Shown here: piece by piece, positions 20,890 to 32,700 of the stretch
Layout of the letters: every line of letters begins with the position of its first letter
Numbering within the stretch: position 1 is the stretch's first letter
Origin: Tridacna crocea
Lineage: Eukaryota; Mollusca; Bivalvia; Cardiida; Cardiidae
Direction: 5' to 3'
DNA length: 64,000 nucleotides
Assembly (NCBI GenBank): GCA_943736015.1
Contig: OX031063.1
Span: 43,788,672 to 43,852,671, forward strand
Made by a program: the position numbers and the translations under genes
Notes under the pieces: generated by a model
Databases searched by the model: none
What the model was told of the DNA's origin: nothing
The model's input: only the letters and a program-made list of their open reading frames with translations

Positions 20890-22100
20890 CTCATAGCTTT
20901 TGGCGTACTTCGCAATAAAACACAAGTTGCCTTTGGTGATCTTTGTGTTCACTTTAGGTGGTTATTCTATTGCTGATGGAGTACTCACTCGTCACAACTC
21001 GGCCGATTCCGTATCTAGATCTAACAAAAAAAAATCACCCGAGGAATGCCGAATGATGGATACTACTGTGTTGATCGCCGTTATCTCCCACTAGATGGCA
21101 TTCTATAAATACTCGATCATCTATCTAATTTGGGCACCCTGGGTACAGAACCGAACCACTTTCCTACGCAACAACCGTTACTTTGAATTTCAAACTAAAA
21201 TAAACATTTACTCAATAACAGGCTACCTCGTGAAATTCATTCAGCTATAATCAGCAGTTTAGAAGAATCTGGTGGTAAAGCAGGTCTCATTTCTCCCCAA
21301 ACTCATTGATAAACGCTATTTTCAACATTGCTACTTTATAGAGCGTAATATTACAGTCTGCCCGCTTTCGGGGCTAGTGATGCGTCATATAAAATAGTCG
21401 AATCTTCGAAGAATATCACATGCGCAGACAATGTGTTGATCGCTACATTTTATCCCGGTTTGCTAATTACAGAAGACCGATAATGTCAATGTAATTCAAT
21501 ATCCATACGTACTTTTATGTTGCTTTCGTACTTGATAATTTTGGGGAAAAAAAGTGATTGATCTGTGGTTTGTTTTTCACAATTTTCATCAGATCATAAC
21601 TGCCGTTGGTTGTTCAAATCAGCTGTCTTGTTGATGATAAGCGAAGCTAGTCTTTAGGCATCCAGTTTGAGCCAGACTCAATGTAAACAAAAAACCCACA
21701 GTTGCCAAACACTGCCTCACAGAAAAATAACTCCACACTGTTAGGAATCCTAATTCAGTCATAATGACAACTTTGACTTAAATCTCTACCATCCCAATTT
21801 GAACTTGTCCACTTTCAAAGCAATAGACTGTACAAGATGTCATCGATAAGGTACATGATGCTTGCTTATATCAGGGATCTTACATAGATCCCTTCTTATA
21901 TGCACATTTAAAAGTGACCTATGCAAATCAGGCTCATATCACTGAATCCTACTCCACAGTACATACAAGTATGAATGGATCTGAAAATGATACGTCTAGG
22001 TGACTTTTAACTTTATCGTCTGGAACAGCTTTTAATGTGGAAGGTCGTAAAATGTTTCGTTTTGTAAAGAGTTAAATAGTTGACAATTGTGCACATCCTG
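20890..22100. other. Divergent intergenic spacer, no gene recognised
   Basis: Contains further fragments resembling the foldback family (GAATGATGGATACTACTGTG at about 21049). I see no exon and no confident promoter motif. Confidence 0.4.
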
Positions 22101-22105
22101 TGCTG

Positions 22106-22290
22106 TTAACCTTTTACCGCACAATGACAACTTTTAACGCCCCTGATGTAACCAGCATTTTCTCCTTTTCCTACAACGTTTTCTACCCTATCAAAGCAAA
22201 ATTGCACCATTTGAGCCATTTTGAAATTGCCATCTGCAAATGCTTTAAATTTGAATAGGTTTAAATGTTTGCTGTTTGGTAACGGGTTAA
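22106..22290 (-). repeat. Half-core subfamily A MITE
   Basis: TTAA both ends, but the left half of the palindrome is deleted: ACGCCCCTGATG joins directly to TAACCAGCATTTTCTCC. Confidence 0.85.
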
Positions 22291-22423
22291 TTAACTGTGT
22301 AATTCAAGTTAATCCTCAACCTGCTAACATATGTTAAATAAAACTTTCTGGCGGATGGTGAAAACCTGAATATTATTATTTCAGATTAATATTTAAAAAA
22401 AAAAAAAAAAAAAAAATCGGTTA

Positions 22424-22493
22424 GTATAGATCCAAGATCAGATTGTACAGACTGTGTAGCCTGATCCTGTTCCATACAGTCTGTCCGCTAATC
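22424..22493. repeat. Short hairpin repeat (GATCAGATTGTACA type)
   Basis: GATCCAAGATCAGATTG...CTGATCCTG, diverged relative of 5290-5357, directly after a poly(A) run. Confidence 0.55.
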
Positions 22494-22526
22494 TGCTCAG
22501 ACAGACATCTTTTAAAATCCTCATGT

Positions 22527-22778
22527 GCGGATCCAGAAATTTTTCTCAGGGGGGTGTCCCACCGAAAACGCACTCGTCTTATTGTACTCATATGATACTT
22601 TGATATCCGGATTTCAGAGGATGTTAGTTGTTTAAAAGAAAAGTCAACGTTTCCAGTTCTAACCATGAGGAGTTCTCCACAGTAAGGGACTTTTTTTTAA
22701 AATTAATTTTCCTAACCACATTTTGCCAAAATTCCAGGGGGGGGGGGTCCGGACCCCCAGTCCCCCCTCTGGATCCGC
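22527..22778. repeat. MITE-like element with GCGGATCCAGA ends
   Basis: Left end GCGGATCCAGA and right end TCTGGATCCGC are perfect inverted repeats, each followed inwards by a G/C homopolymer run. CATG flanks the left end (one base away) and lies just past the right end (CCATG). Confidence 0.72.
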
Positions 22779-22799
22779 CCATGATCCTTGATGAAAATT

Positions 22800-23592
22800 G
22801 GTGAAACATCATTCATACGATAGTACACCGATAATCGGGATTCTTTTTTTCATTTGATGGCGTGTCATCGGAAAAGGGGGCTTGATGTATATTTCCATTA
22901 TGGACTGATATCTCTTTAACTATTGGAAAAAATTTTATGAAACTTTACATTCATTTTGTTTGTCATAGGCCACAGACCATCATATTTGTTTTATCTTTTT
23001 AAATGCTATGCTATGGAAATAACTAAAAGGTCAGGTGTACATGAAAATCACAACTCACCTCTTATTTGTTTCTATCTAAAGATGTCTTTTTAGGCAGGAG
23101 ATTTCATCTCAACAAAATAACCTGTTTTAAATTGAAAGTTAATAAACTGAAGTTTTTGGTAATATTTCTTCTTTGAGAAGAAAATAGTCAAGAAATAAAT
23201 CGGGTAAAGTCAATGGATTGAACTGCATTTGAATTGAACCGGATTGGATTTGATAACCAGAATGAACCGATGGACCTCGAACGGACTCAGAAACCATATA
23301 TGTATTTCTTCAGTCTGGTATAAATCAATAAAGATTTACATTTACCATAGCCACTTACGAGTTTCAAATTCGCTAGTCTGTCAGTACTTTCAGTACTTTG
23401 ATTTTTTCCCAAATCGTGCATTACTCGGGTGTAAAATTCGAAAGTGGTCGAAATGGGAATTCCCAGTGTGCAAATCTGAAACGTCAGGATTAGGAAGGAT
23501 AGCGAAAGTCAAATTTATATTTATAAATATATATCAGTTATTAATTATCAAATTTTTAGATATATGATACGAAAATAAAATCTGATATGTAA
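22800..23592. other. Region upstream of MYCBP2 exon 1
   Basis: Expected to hold the 5' UTR and promoter. No TATA box, CpG cluster or upstream exon could be assigned with confidence. Confidence 0.4.
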
Positions 23593-23738
23593 ATGTTAAC
23601 TGAACAGTTCGATAGAATGGCATCTGCATTAGTTTTGCCATCAACACGAAGTGAGTTAGATTTATTTTTGAAAGGGGACGAACTTGGACATAAATTTCAC
23701 GAACTGTTTCAGACGATCGAGGAAAGTCCTGTGACAAA
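23593..23738 (+). CDS. MYCBP2: MYCBP2 exon 1
   Basis: ATG at 23593 opens 48 codons plus 2 nt ending at AA|GTGAGT. The segment LKGDELGHKFHELFQTI aligns with the early helix of the family. A second in-frame ATG lies 8 codons later and could be the true start. Upstream 5' UTR exons were not recognised. Confidence 0.8.
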
Positions 23739-26700
23739 GTGAGTAAAATCAACCCCTTTGTATCATAATATTTCCAAAATTCTTCAAATAAGACTCGAAT
23801 CACTCTGAAAAACACCTGTAAGGCCCGGAACGATTGAGGAAATTCATTTGTACATGACTTCGTCCCTAAAACTATTCGTACCCAATGACATTATTTCATG
23901 CTACGTTACTTTCATTTTTCATTGTACGAGTTTAATGATCAGATATTATTTTCGTGTTTTTCAGTTGATTTAACTCATTACCTAACGACAGTATTCTAGG
24001 CTTGTCCAAATCGAGAACATTTGCAGAAGACAAAATAAAAGTGACTGAAAATTGAAATCTATTTTGTGAAGAGTAGAAAACATTGTGGGAAAAGGAGAAA
24101 ATGCTGGTTACCAGCATTTTCTCCTTTTCCCACAATGTTTTCTTGAAGCTCCTTGCTCAGGATCGTCAAAAGTAGGGATTGTGTGGTAATGGGTTAAGCA
24201 TGTCCAGCATTTTGCTATTGAAGAAATTTGATAGACTATATTACGATAGGTCGGATTAAAGGCATTCTGTACACAACTGACCTATTTTCTGCTTTTGAAC
24301 GGAATGATATCTGAGTTTCCTTGCAAACTGTGATTTGAATGATGTCATCATAATGTGTGAGCCAATTATTTAATTCAAATGACTGTGTCATGACTGGATT
24401 TTTTTTCACAAAAATGCAATAATAGAACATGCATGTTTTTGAAGAAAAGATCGTTTTTAGTGACAAATTTCATATATCCCTTTTCTAGCATGATATATGC
24501 CTCAGCTGATGTAAAATTTCTATCTAACATGTCATTTTAATCCAGTAAAGTTTCTGGCACATGACAATATCAGTGTTGATATGAAAAAGTCTGACCATAG
24601 TGGGGGTATGTGACAAATATTCCAATCCACAATTAGATTAGAGAATTTCTTGACCTATTTTGTTTATTCACCTATGACTGATTAATTTTTCCACTTCACT
24701 TGCTACAAGTGTTTCTGATTTATTAACACACTCAATTTTTTTGGATGTTTTATGATATTATTAGGTTTAGAATAATGCCTAACCTATCCTCAGGATTGTA
24801 CATAGATTAATACAAGGGACCAAGATGTCTTTGTTTTTGCCACTAAGGTATCAGCTGCTGCTGTCATGAGAAGGTCTACATCAGACATGACCCTCATTCA
24901 CTCCTTTCATTGCACTTCAAAAACTGAAGAGAATTGACTTGGAACTGTTTATTTCTGTCAATCAGAATAGTTCCTTCTTGTGATAGTAAACATTTTAGTT
25001 GAGTTTTGGTGTACATGATCCTTTTTCTTTTGAGATCTTTATTTAGGAATTGTTCTATAGATATTGAAAACCACGAATTGAGGGCAGATTCTTTCTTGCC
25101 CTAATTTAGCTTCTGACACAAGATAGAAGGATGAAATATGTTATTGTCGTTGTATATGCAGAATATATGATAATGGAGCTTTTTGTTTGTCACATGCTTT
25201 GGCAATCAGCACTTCATTTAAATATATTTGCAGTTGTACACGTAGAAGCTAAGATCGTAATTTGAGACCATTGAAGACTGTACAGTCCCCAGTTTAGGAT
25301 ACTTTTTGATGGACCCTGTCTTGATTTAATTTTTTTTAAATCTTTAGGATAATGCCACATTCATGACATTTATAATTTCAATTTACCACATTCATGTCAC
25401 TAGTTGTGTGAAGTTGACTTCAGCATTAACACTGCCAAAATCTACCATAGGAAATGAGTCGTAAAACTTTTGGAAATAAGTTGAAAAAATTAACCCTTTC
25501 CCAAACAATCCCTGGTTTTTACGGGTCTGAAATAGTAGCCATTTGAAAACATTGTGGGAAAAGGAGAAAATCCTGGTAACCAGCATTTTCTCCTTTTCCC
25601 ACGATGTTTTCTACCCTATCACAGACAGAGATCATCTTTTCAGAAAGAGTTGAATTGGCGTCTGCAAATGCTTTCAATTTGGTCTAGATAGTCCAAAAAT
25701 TTGTCGTTTGGGAAAGGGTTAAACAAATACAAGAAGTCAATTAACAAAATTTGAAGGCTATAATTTCTGTGATGCATCAATATCATGACTAAAAACTTAC
25801 TTTTATGTGTGTGATTTGTAGGAAAAAAGCAGAGAAGAAACAGAAGAAAACAAAGAACAAGGGGAAAGATCACAAGAAACCAAAGGTAAAGAAAAATAGA
25901 ATATTAAATCTTTTTGTTAGAATCTTGGGGTTTGACAACCCTTAGGATGTAGCCTCCAGAAAACATTGTGGGAAAAGGAGAAAATGATGGTAACCAGCAT
26001 TTTCTCCTTTTCCCACAATGTTTTTTATCCTTCCTAAAACAAACTTCAGTTTTTGAGTCACATTAACTCTTTCCCACACAATCCCGACAAAACAACCCTG
26101 AAAAGGAAAGCTTTTGAAAAGATTGTGGGAAATGGGGAAAATGCTGGTAACCAGCATTTTCTCCTTTTCCCACCGTGTTTTCTACCCTTCCAAAGTAAAA
26201 ACTCAAGGTAGGTTGTCCTTCTAATCCATTACCATACAATCCCTACTTTTGACGACCTTGGAAAGGTAGCCTTATGAAAACATTGTGAGAAAAGGAGAAA
26301 ATGCTGGTTACCAGCATTTTCTCTTTTCCCACAATGTTTTTCACTCTATCAAAGAAGGATTGTAGTATTTGAGCCACATTAAGATTGTTGTCTGCAAATG
26401 CTTTTGATTTGGACAAGGCTAAAATTTTGTCATTTTGTAAAAGGCCTTAATTGCTTTACATGAATTGTGGAAAAAATTAATCATTTTTTTTTTTGTACAA
26501 TTTTATTTCTACTTTCTACATAATATACAAACATTACTTTCAATATGTATTACAATTGTTTACATTCAGTATAATATGTAAGATACCAGAACTCCAGTTA
26601 AGAGGGAGTGATGGCATTCTAAATCTGTTATTTCTCTTCCAAAACCTATGTTGTGGGTACTCATTAGAATTATTTCAGACTGCATAAAGTGTGCAGAATT

Positions 26701-29700
26701 AATCGTTCTTGTTGACCAGATCCTAGAAGCCTAACAAGTTTTTGGATATTGATATGAATACCTCCATGGCCATGATGGGTTAACCTTGCTCCACTGATGT
26801 GCTGCTCTACTCTACTACTGTTTTCATGAACTTTTGATAATGATGCATAAATTACTGTCTTTTTTAGAGGGACCAGAGCCCTGAAGAGCCCCAAGATGTC
26901 TCAGTCCCAAACCTGGAACTCTGTGGAAACCCGTCCTCATTCAATGTGTACTCTCTGGTGAGACAAGCCCTACTGGAGAGATGTATGAAAGAAGCAACCA
27001 AAGTCTATCAGCACAGCAATCGCGGGTTCTCTGACTCCGAGTCTGACGATGAGACAGAGGAGAAATCAAAAGATGGGAGTGTCAAAATACCAAAGGTATG
27101 TAAGAAATCTCAGTTTGGTACATCTTAACTCTTTACTGATTATCATTAATTTAATGAAACTGTTTATTGTTCTCATGTATGTATGTATTCAAGATTTGAA
27201 AATAAAAATGTTTGTACTATATAATCCTGGCTTTTAATGACTCTGAGAAAGAAGCCCTTTGAAAACATTGTGAGAAAAGGAGAAAATGCTGGTGACCAGC
27301 ATTTTCTCCATTTCCCACAATCCAAATTTCAACTTTATATTCTCATTTGTTTTGTTGTCTGCAAATGCTTTCAATTTGGATCAGTCTATAATTTTGTCAT
27401 TTAGTCAAGGGTTAGAATCACATTACCTGCATTGATATTCCAGGTGGTAGGTCTTGGTTTGAGGGGAGTCTTCCAGCTTGTGAGGGAAACTAGAGAACAC
27501 TATCCAGAGCTATGTGTGAAAGCTATGAAAGCACTGTTGGACATGCTTCAGGGGCAGGTGCCAGAAAGTATGAAGTATGAACCTGCAGAGATTGTAGGTA
27601 AGCCACTAAGGCTCTTCTTACATTTAAGTCTTTACCACAAAATCCCGACCGACAACCCTGAGAAAGAAGCCTTTTGAAAACATTATGGGAAAAGAAGGAA
27701 ATGCTGGTAATCAGCATTTTGTCCCACAATGTTTTCTACCCTTCCAAAAACTTATTTCAATTTTTGATTCACATTTGATTTGTCGTCTGCAAATGCTTTC
27801 AAATTGGACCAATTTAAAAATTTGTCGTTTGGTAAAGAGTCAAGACATAGGCATATTATTTTTTGAGCTCAACTTTTGGGGAATAAAGCATCGAGGTATT
27901 TGTTACAGCATAGTTGTCATTGTCTGCATTGTTATTGTGAGAAAATGCTGGTCAGTAGTATTTTCTCTTTTTTCCACATTAATTTTCTGTCCCTCTCAGG
28001 ATCATCGAGCATGGGATCATCGAGTAATGTTTAACCCTTTCCTAAACAATCTCTGGGTCTGGAATAGTACCCTTTTGAAAACATTGTGGGAAAAGGAGAA
28101 AATGCTGGTACATGTATTTTCTCCTTTTGCCACAATGTTTTTTACCCTGTCATAGACATAAATCATCTTTTCAGCAAGATTTGAATTGTCGTCTGCAAAT
28201 GCTTTCAGTTTGGTCTAGTCTTAGAGTTTGCCGTTTGGGAAAGGGTTAAATGGAGAAAAAATGATTTATAGTAAATTATCACCATCTCAGCTGGATTTTG
28301 CTTCCAGTTATTTTTTTGTTTGTGCTCTAAACAAAAGATAAACAGAGACAGATTTTTGTACTTGTAGATGGTTTATTCCAACTGCTGATGGAGATAGCTA
28401 CAAATTCTGGCCCAGATTTTGTGTTTGAAGGACAGTCATTAACAGCACTGGCATGTTCATCATTGATCAGCCTTGTTGTTGCCCTGGGGGATACAGGAAA
28501 GTTGTTAACAGCAGTGTCCGCCATGTTGATGAGTACAGGTCCAATGGCCATGCAGCAGATTCAGGTAGGCTACAGTTAAGCTGTGTTCTAGGAGACACAA
28601 ATTACGGGATTTTAAAATGAGAAAAAGTGTTTTATAATCTAGTCTGACAGTCTGCAATGTGCAGTATCTTTGACCTTTTTATACAGAAAAGTTGTCTATT
28701 TGTGACCCATCACGCAAAAAGGGACCTTCTTGGAACTGCGAAAAGTGTCGACACTGGTGAGTTTGCGTGGATGTGCAGGCTGACCAGGGATTGACACTTT
28801 TCACTTTTATGATATTATCTGTATGATAAGTGGTCATTCCACCACACTGTATAATTATTTTTAAATTATTTACTTAATCCTTTCCCAAACAATCCCTGGT
28901 TTTTACGGGTCAGGAATAGAAGCCTTTTGAAAACATTGTGGGAAAAGGAGAAAATGCTGGTAACCAGCATTTTCTCCTTTTCCCACAATGTTTTCTACCC
29001 TATCATATAGAAAAATCATCTTTTTAGCAACTGTTGTCATCTGCAGAACGCTTTCAGTTTGGTGTGGTCCAAAATTTGCCATTTGGGAAAGGGTTAAAAT
29101 GACATGCACTATCTTTGATCTGTTTACATCTAATTGATGTATGGAAGCAGCAAATGCTTTCATTATGCACTAGTCTAGAATTTGGTACAGGTAAGCACTA
29201 AAATTTGTATGGCAACAGACTTGTCAAGTTACAACATTTGATACCAGAATGTGTTTAGTAACTTGCAAGTTATGTCCAGCAGTTTCAATCCATGTAGGCT
29301 TAAGAAATAATCTTTCTGTCTTCTCTTGGTTATGGTTGTGAGTCATGAATTACAATAAATAATCCATGAGGGTGTTAGCCCAAGTGGTTTATTCATTGTA
29401 CCTCTTAACTTACAATGTTGTTAATTAAACAATAAACCATGATAAGAAGAAGATTATTTCGATTCTAACATGAACAACTCTTAACCTATTACCACACAAT
29501 CCCTACTTTTGATGTCCCTGAGAAAGAAGCCTTTAGAAAACATTGTGGGAAAAGGAGAAAATGCTGGTAACCAGCATTTTCTCCTTTTCCCACAATGTTT
29601 TCTACCCTTCACAAAACAAATTTCAAATTTTTAGTCACTTTCATTTTGTCGTCTGCAAATGTTTTCGATTTGGACAAGCCTAAAATGTTGTGGTTTGGTA

Positions 29701-32700
29701 ATGAGTTAATGAAAGGAAAACAAGTTCATACTTAAAGGGAAAACGTGTATTCAGATTATGTTATATTCCATTGAATAACTTGCTTACTATATACAGAATG
29801 TCATAGATTTTACCACACTTTCATTACACTGTGTTTATAAAGTCAAATTCACATGTGATGGTAGAATGAAATTTCAACATCTTTTATTTGCTTACGTTTA
29901 CATCCATTATATAAGTCTAACTGTTACCATCATTAATTCTGAAGGTTCCAGCAATTTTGACATCACTTCAGAAGAGTGTACAGGCTGTTCTTCTTGGTAA
30001 AACACAGTTACCAGAGTGGTTTAGTCATGGAGTGAAGGAGAAATCTATGATGTTTTCATTCCAACTACAGCTTGAAAACAACAAGTTTCCAGGTGAGATA
30101 TACCCGGTACAGTAGATAACCAAATAGTTGTGTGTTATATTAAATCTTTACCAAAATAACAAAATTTTAGATTGGTCCAAATTGAAAGCATTTGCTGATG
30201 ACAAAATAAATGTGACTAAAGAATTGAGATTTGTTTTAGGAGGGGAAGAAAACATTGTAGGAAAAGGAGAAAATGCTGGTTACCAGCATTTTCTCCTTTT
30301 CCAACAATGTTTTCAAAGGGCTCCTTTCACAGAGGTGTTAAAAGTAGGGATCATATGGGAAAGGGTTAAAAATCTGTTACTGGAACGGGTGTGATGTGTT
30401 CGAAAAAAGGAGTCTGAAGGATAAGTTTTTTAACTGCATCAAACCACATTCGAGTGATAGATTTGTAATAACATCTTATACTACCAGTAGATTATCCTAT
30501 TTATCGTATTCCCAATTCAGCATTTTTTTATTTTATTAAATATGAAGAATAGTACAATATTACCAATATAGGAAAAAAGTAGTTCCATCAAACATTGTAA
30601 CACTATGTTGTCACCAGTGCTGATACTGTATTTATTATCACTAATGCCAGACATGATCTTCCACCTCAAAAGTACAGTATGCTGTATAGCAGGAAGCCTG
30701 GAACAGAGTCTGTGTCTAGAAAATTAACCCAATACCCTTAAGTTTATTTTAATTATAGCCAGCAAAATGCAAAAGGGGCTTTCAAACATTTGCATAAAGT
30801 GTTGTCTTGGATCAGAAATGATACTTTGCATTTTTAGCTCACCTGACCACGAAGTACTCATGGTGAGCTTTTGTGATCGCCCAATGTCTGTTGTCCGTTG
30901 TCCACAATTTCCTTAAACATCTTCTCCTCCTAAACGACGGGGCCAATCTTGATGAAACTTGGCAGGGATGTTCCTTGAGTGAAGCTCTACCAAAGTTGTT
31001 CAAGAGATTGAATTCCACCCAAAACTGTGGTTGCCATGGCAACCAAAAGGAAAAAAATAGCAAAATCTTTGAAAATCTTCTTCTCTGAAACTAGAAGGCG
31101 TAGAGCTTTGAAATTTGATATGTAGCATCTCCTAGTGGACCTCTATCATGATTGTTCATATGATGCCCCTGGGGTCAAAACTGGCCCAGCCACGGGGGTC
31201 ACAAATTTGAAACATAGGAACAAAGAAGGAAAACTTTAAAATTCTTCTTCTCTGAAACTAGAAGGCATAGAGCTTTGATATTTTGTATGTAGCATCTCCT
31301 AGTGAATATCTACCAGGATTGTTCATTTGATGCCCCTGGGGTCAAAACTGGCCCTGCCCCGGGTGTCACAAATTTGAAACATAGAAACACAGAAGGAAAA
31401 CTTTAAAATTCTTCTTCTCTGAAACTAGAAGGTGTAGAGCTTTGATATTTGGTATGAAGCATCTCCTAGTAAACCTCTACCAGGATTGTTCATATGATGT
31501 CCTTGGGGATCAAAACTGGCCCTGCCCCGGGGGTCACAAATTTGAAACATAGGAACAAAAAAGGAAAACTTTAAAATTCTTCTTCTCTGAAACTAGACGG
31601 TGTAGAGCTTTGATATTTGGTATGTAGCATTTCCTTATGAACCTCTACTAGGATTGCTCATTTGATGCCCCTGGGGTCAAAACTGGCCCTGCCCCAGGGG
31701 TCACAAGTTTGAAACATAGGAACAAAGAAGGAAAACTTTAAAATTCTTCTTCTCTGAAACTAGATGGCATAGAGCTTTGATATTTGGTTTGTAGCATCTC
31801 TTAGTGAACCTCTACCAAACTGTTCATTTGATGCCCCTGGGGTTAAAAATATTATGTCAAGCCCGAGAAATGTAAGGTATATGACGTCATATTTCCCATG
31901 TGGTTGTGAAGCACGCGCAATTTACCTAGGCAACAAGAACGTGAAAATCAGTATTTTCACTGGTCGCACCAGTGTAAGGTCAAAAAATATTTTCACTGCA
32001 ATTTCTCGATATCCTACTGGAAAGCATGAAATAAACTTGTTTATAAAACATCCAAATGATGAAGATCATATGTGTAGAGACAAATTGTATTTAGAAAAGA
32101 TCCACTTAGTTCAGAATCTCTCTCATTATATAGGACAGTTTAGCCTAGGATCATGGCCTGTATTCACCCATCAACCATTCTTAGAAGGTGAATGATCTGA
32201 TTCCCAAGAATTTTTTTCTAAATTTCAGGGTAAAACAATTCCTGATTGACTGTATTAAATACTCCAGCCAATCCAAAATTGTGTTACTTTTCATAGAATT
32301 GTACAGAAGGTAAGTATGGGTACATATTGCACATTTAAGTCTCTGATAATTACCAGAGATGCTCATGGCATACTGACAGGATATGTTTCTTTGTTGACTG
32401 TTTCAGTGAGTCTCAACAGTGCTCTGACAGCCATGACTAGTGATGGTAAATTTGTGTATATACACAATAAACATGGGCTTTTTAAAGTAGGGACTGGTTT
32501 TGGAGGAACCCTTGCTGTAAGTTATCTTATTGTACCATTTACCTAGGATCAATACTGTATGTCTAAGATGGGACTGTATTTTTTGTATAGTCTGATCTTG
32601 GTGTACAATGTTTGCAGAAGGTAGTCTGATCATAATATCTGTGCCCTGCGAGGACAACGTGGGTTATGTTTAGGGCTCTTACATTAAACCTTTGGAGAAA

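Noticed and set aside
23244..23567. 107-codon ORF just upstream of MYCBP2 exon 1
   Set aside because: No family resemblance, and it stops before the exon in another frame. Probably 5' flank.
28903..29163. Many short ORFs containing the peptide motif NIVGKGENAGYQHFLLFPQCF-like (split here by variants)
   Set aside because: They are translations of the MITE palindrome in various frames and orientations, not a protein family. The motif follows the repeat and lacks any constant gene context.
31854..32195. 113-codon ORF with a similar peptide encoded at 46552-46770
   Set aside because: Both come from the same dispersed repeat of about 185 bp, and the frames diverge after it. A conserved micro-ORF inside the repeat cannot be excluded but is unsupported.
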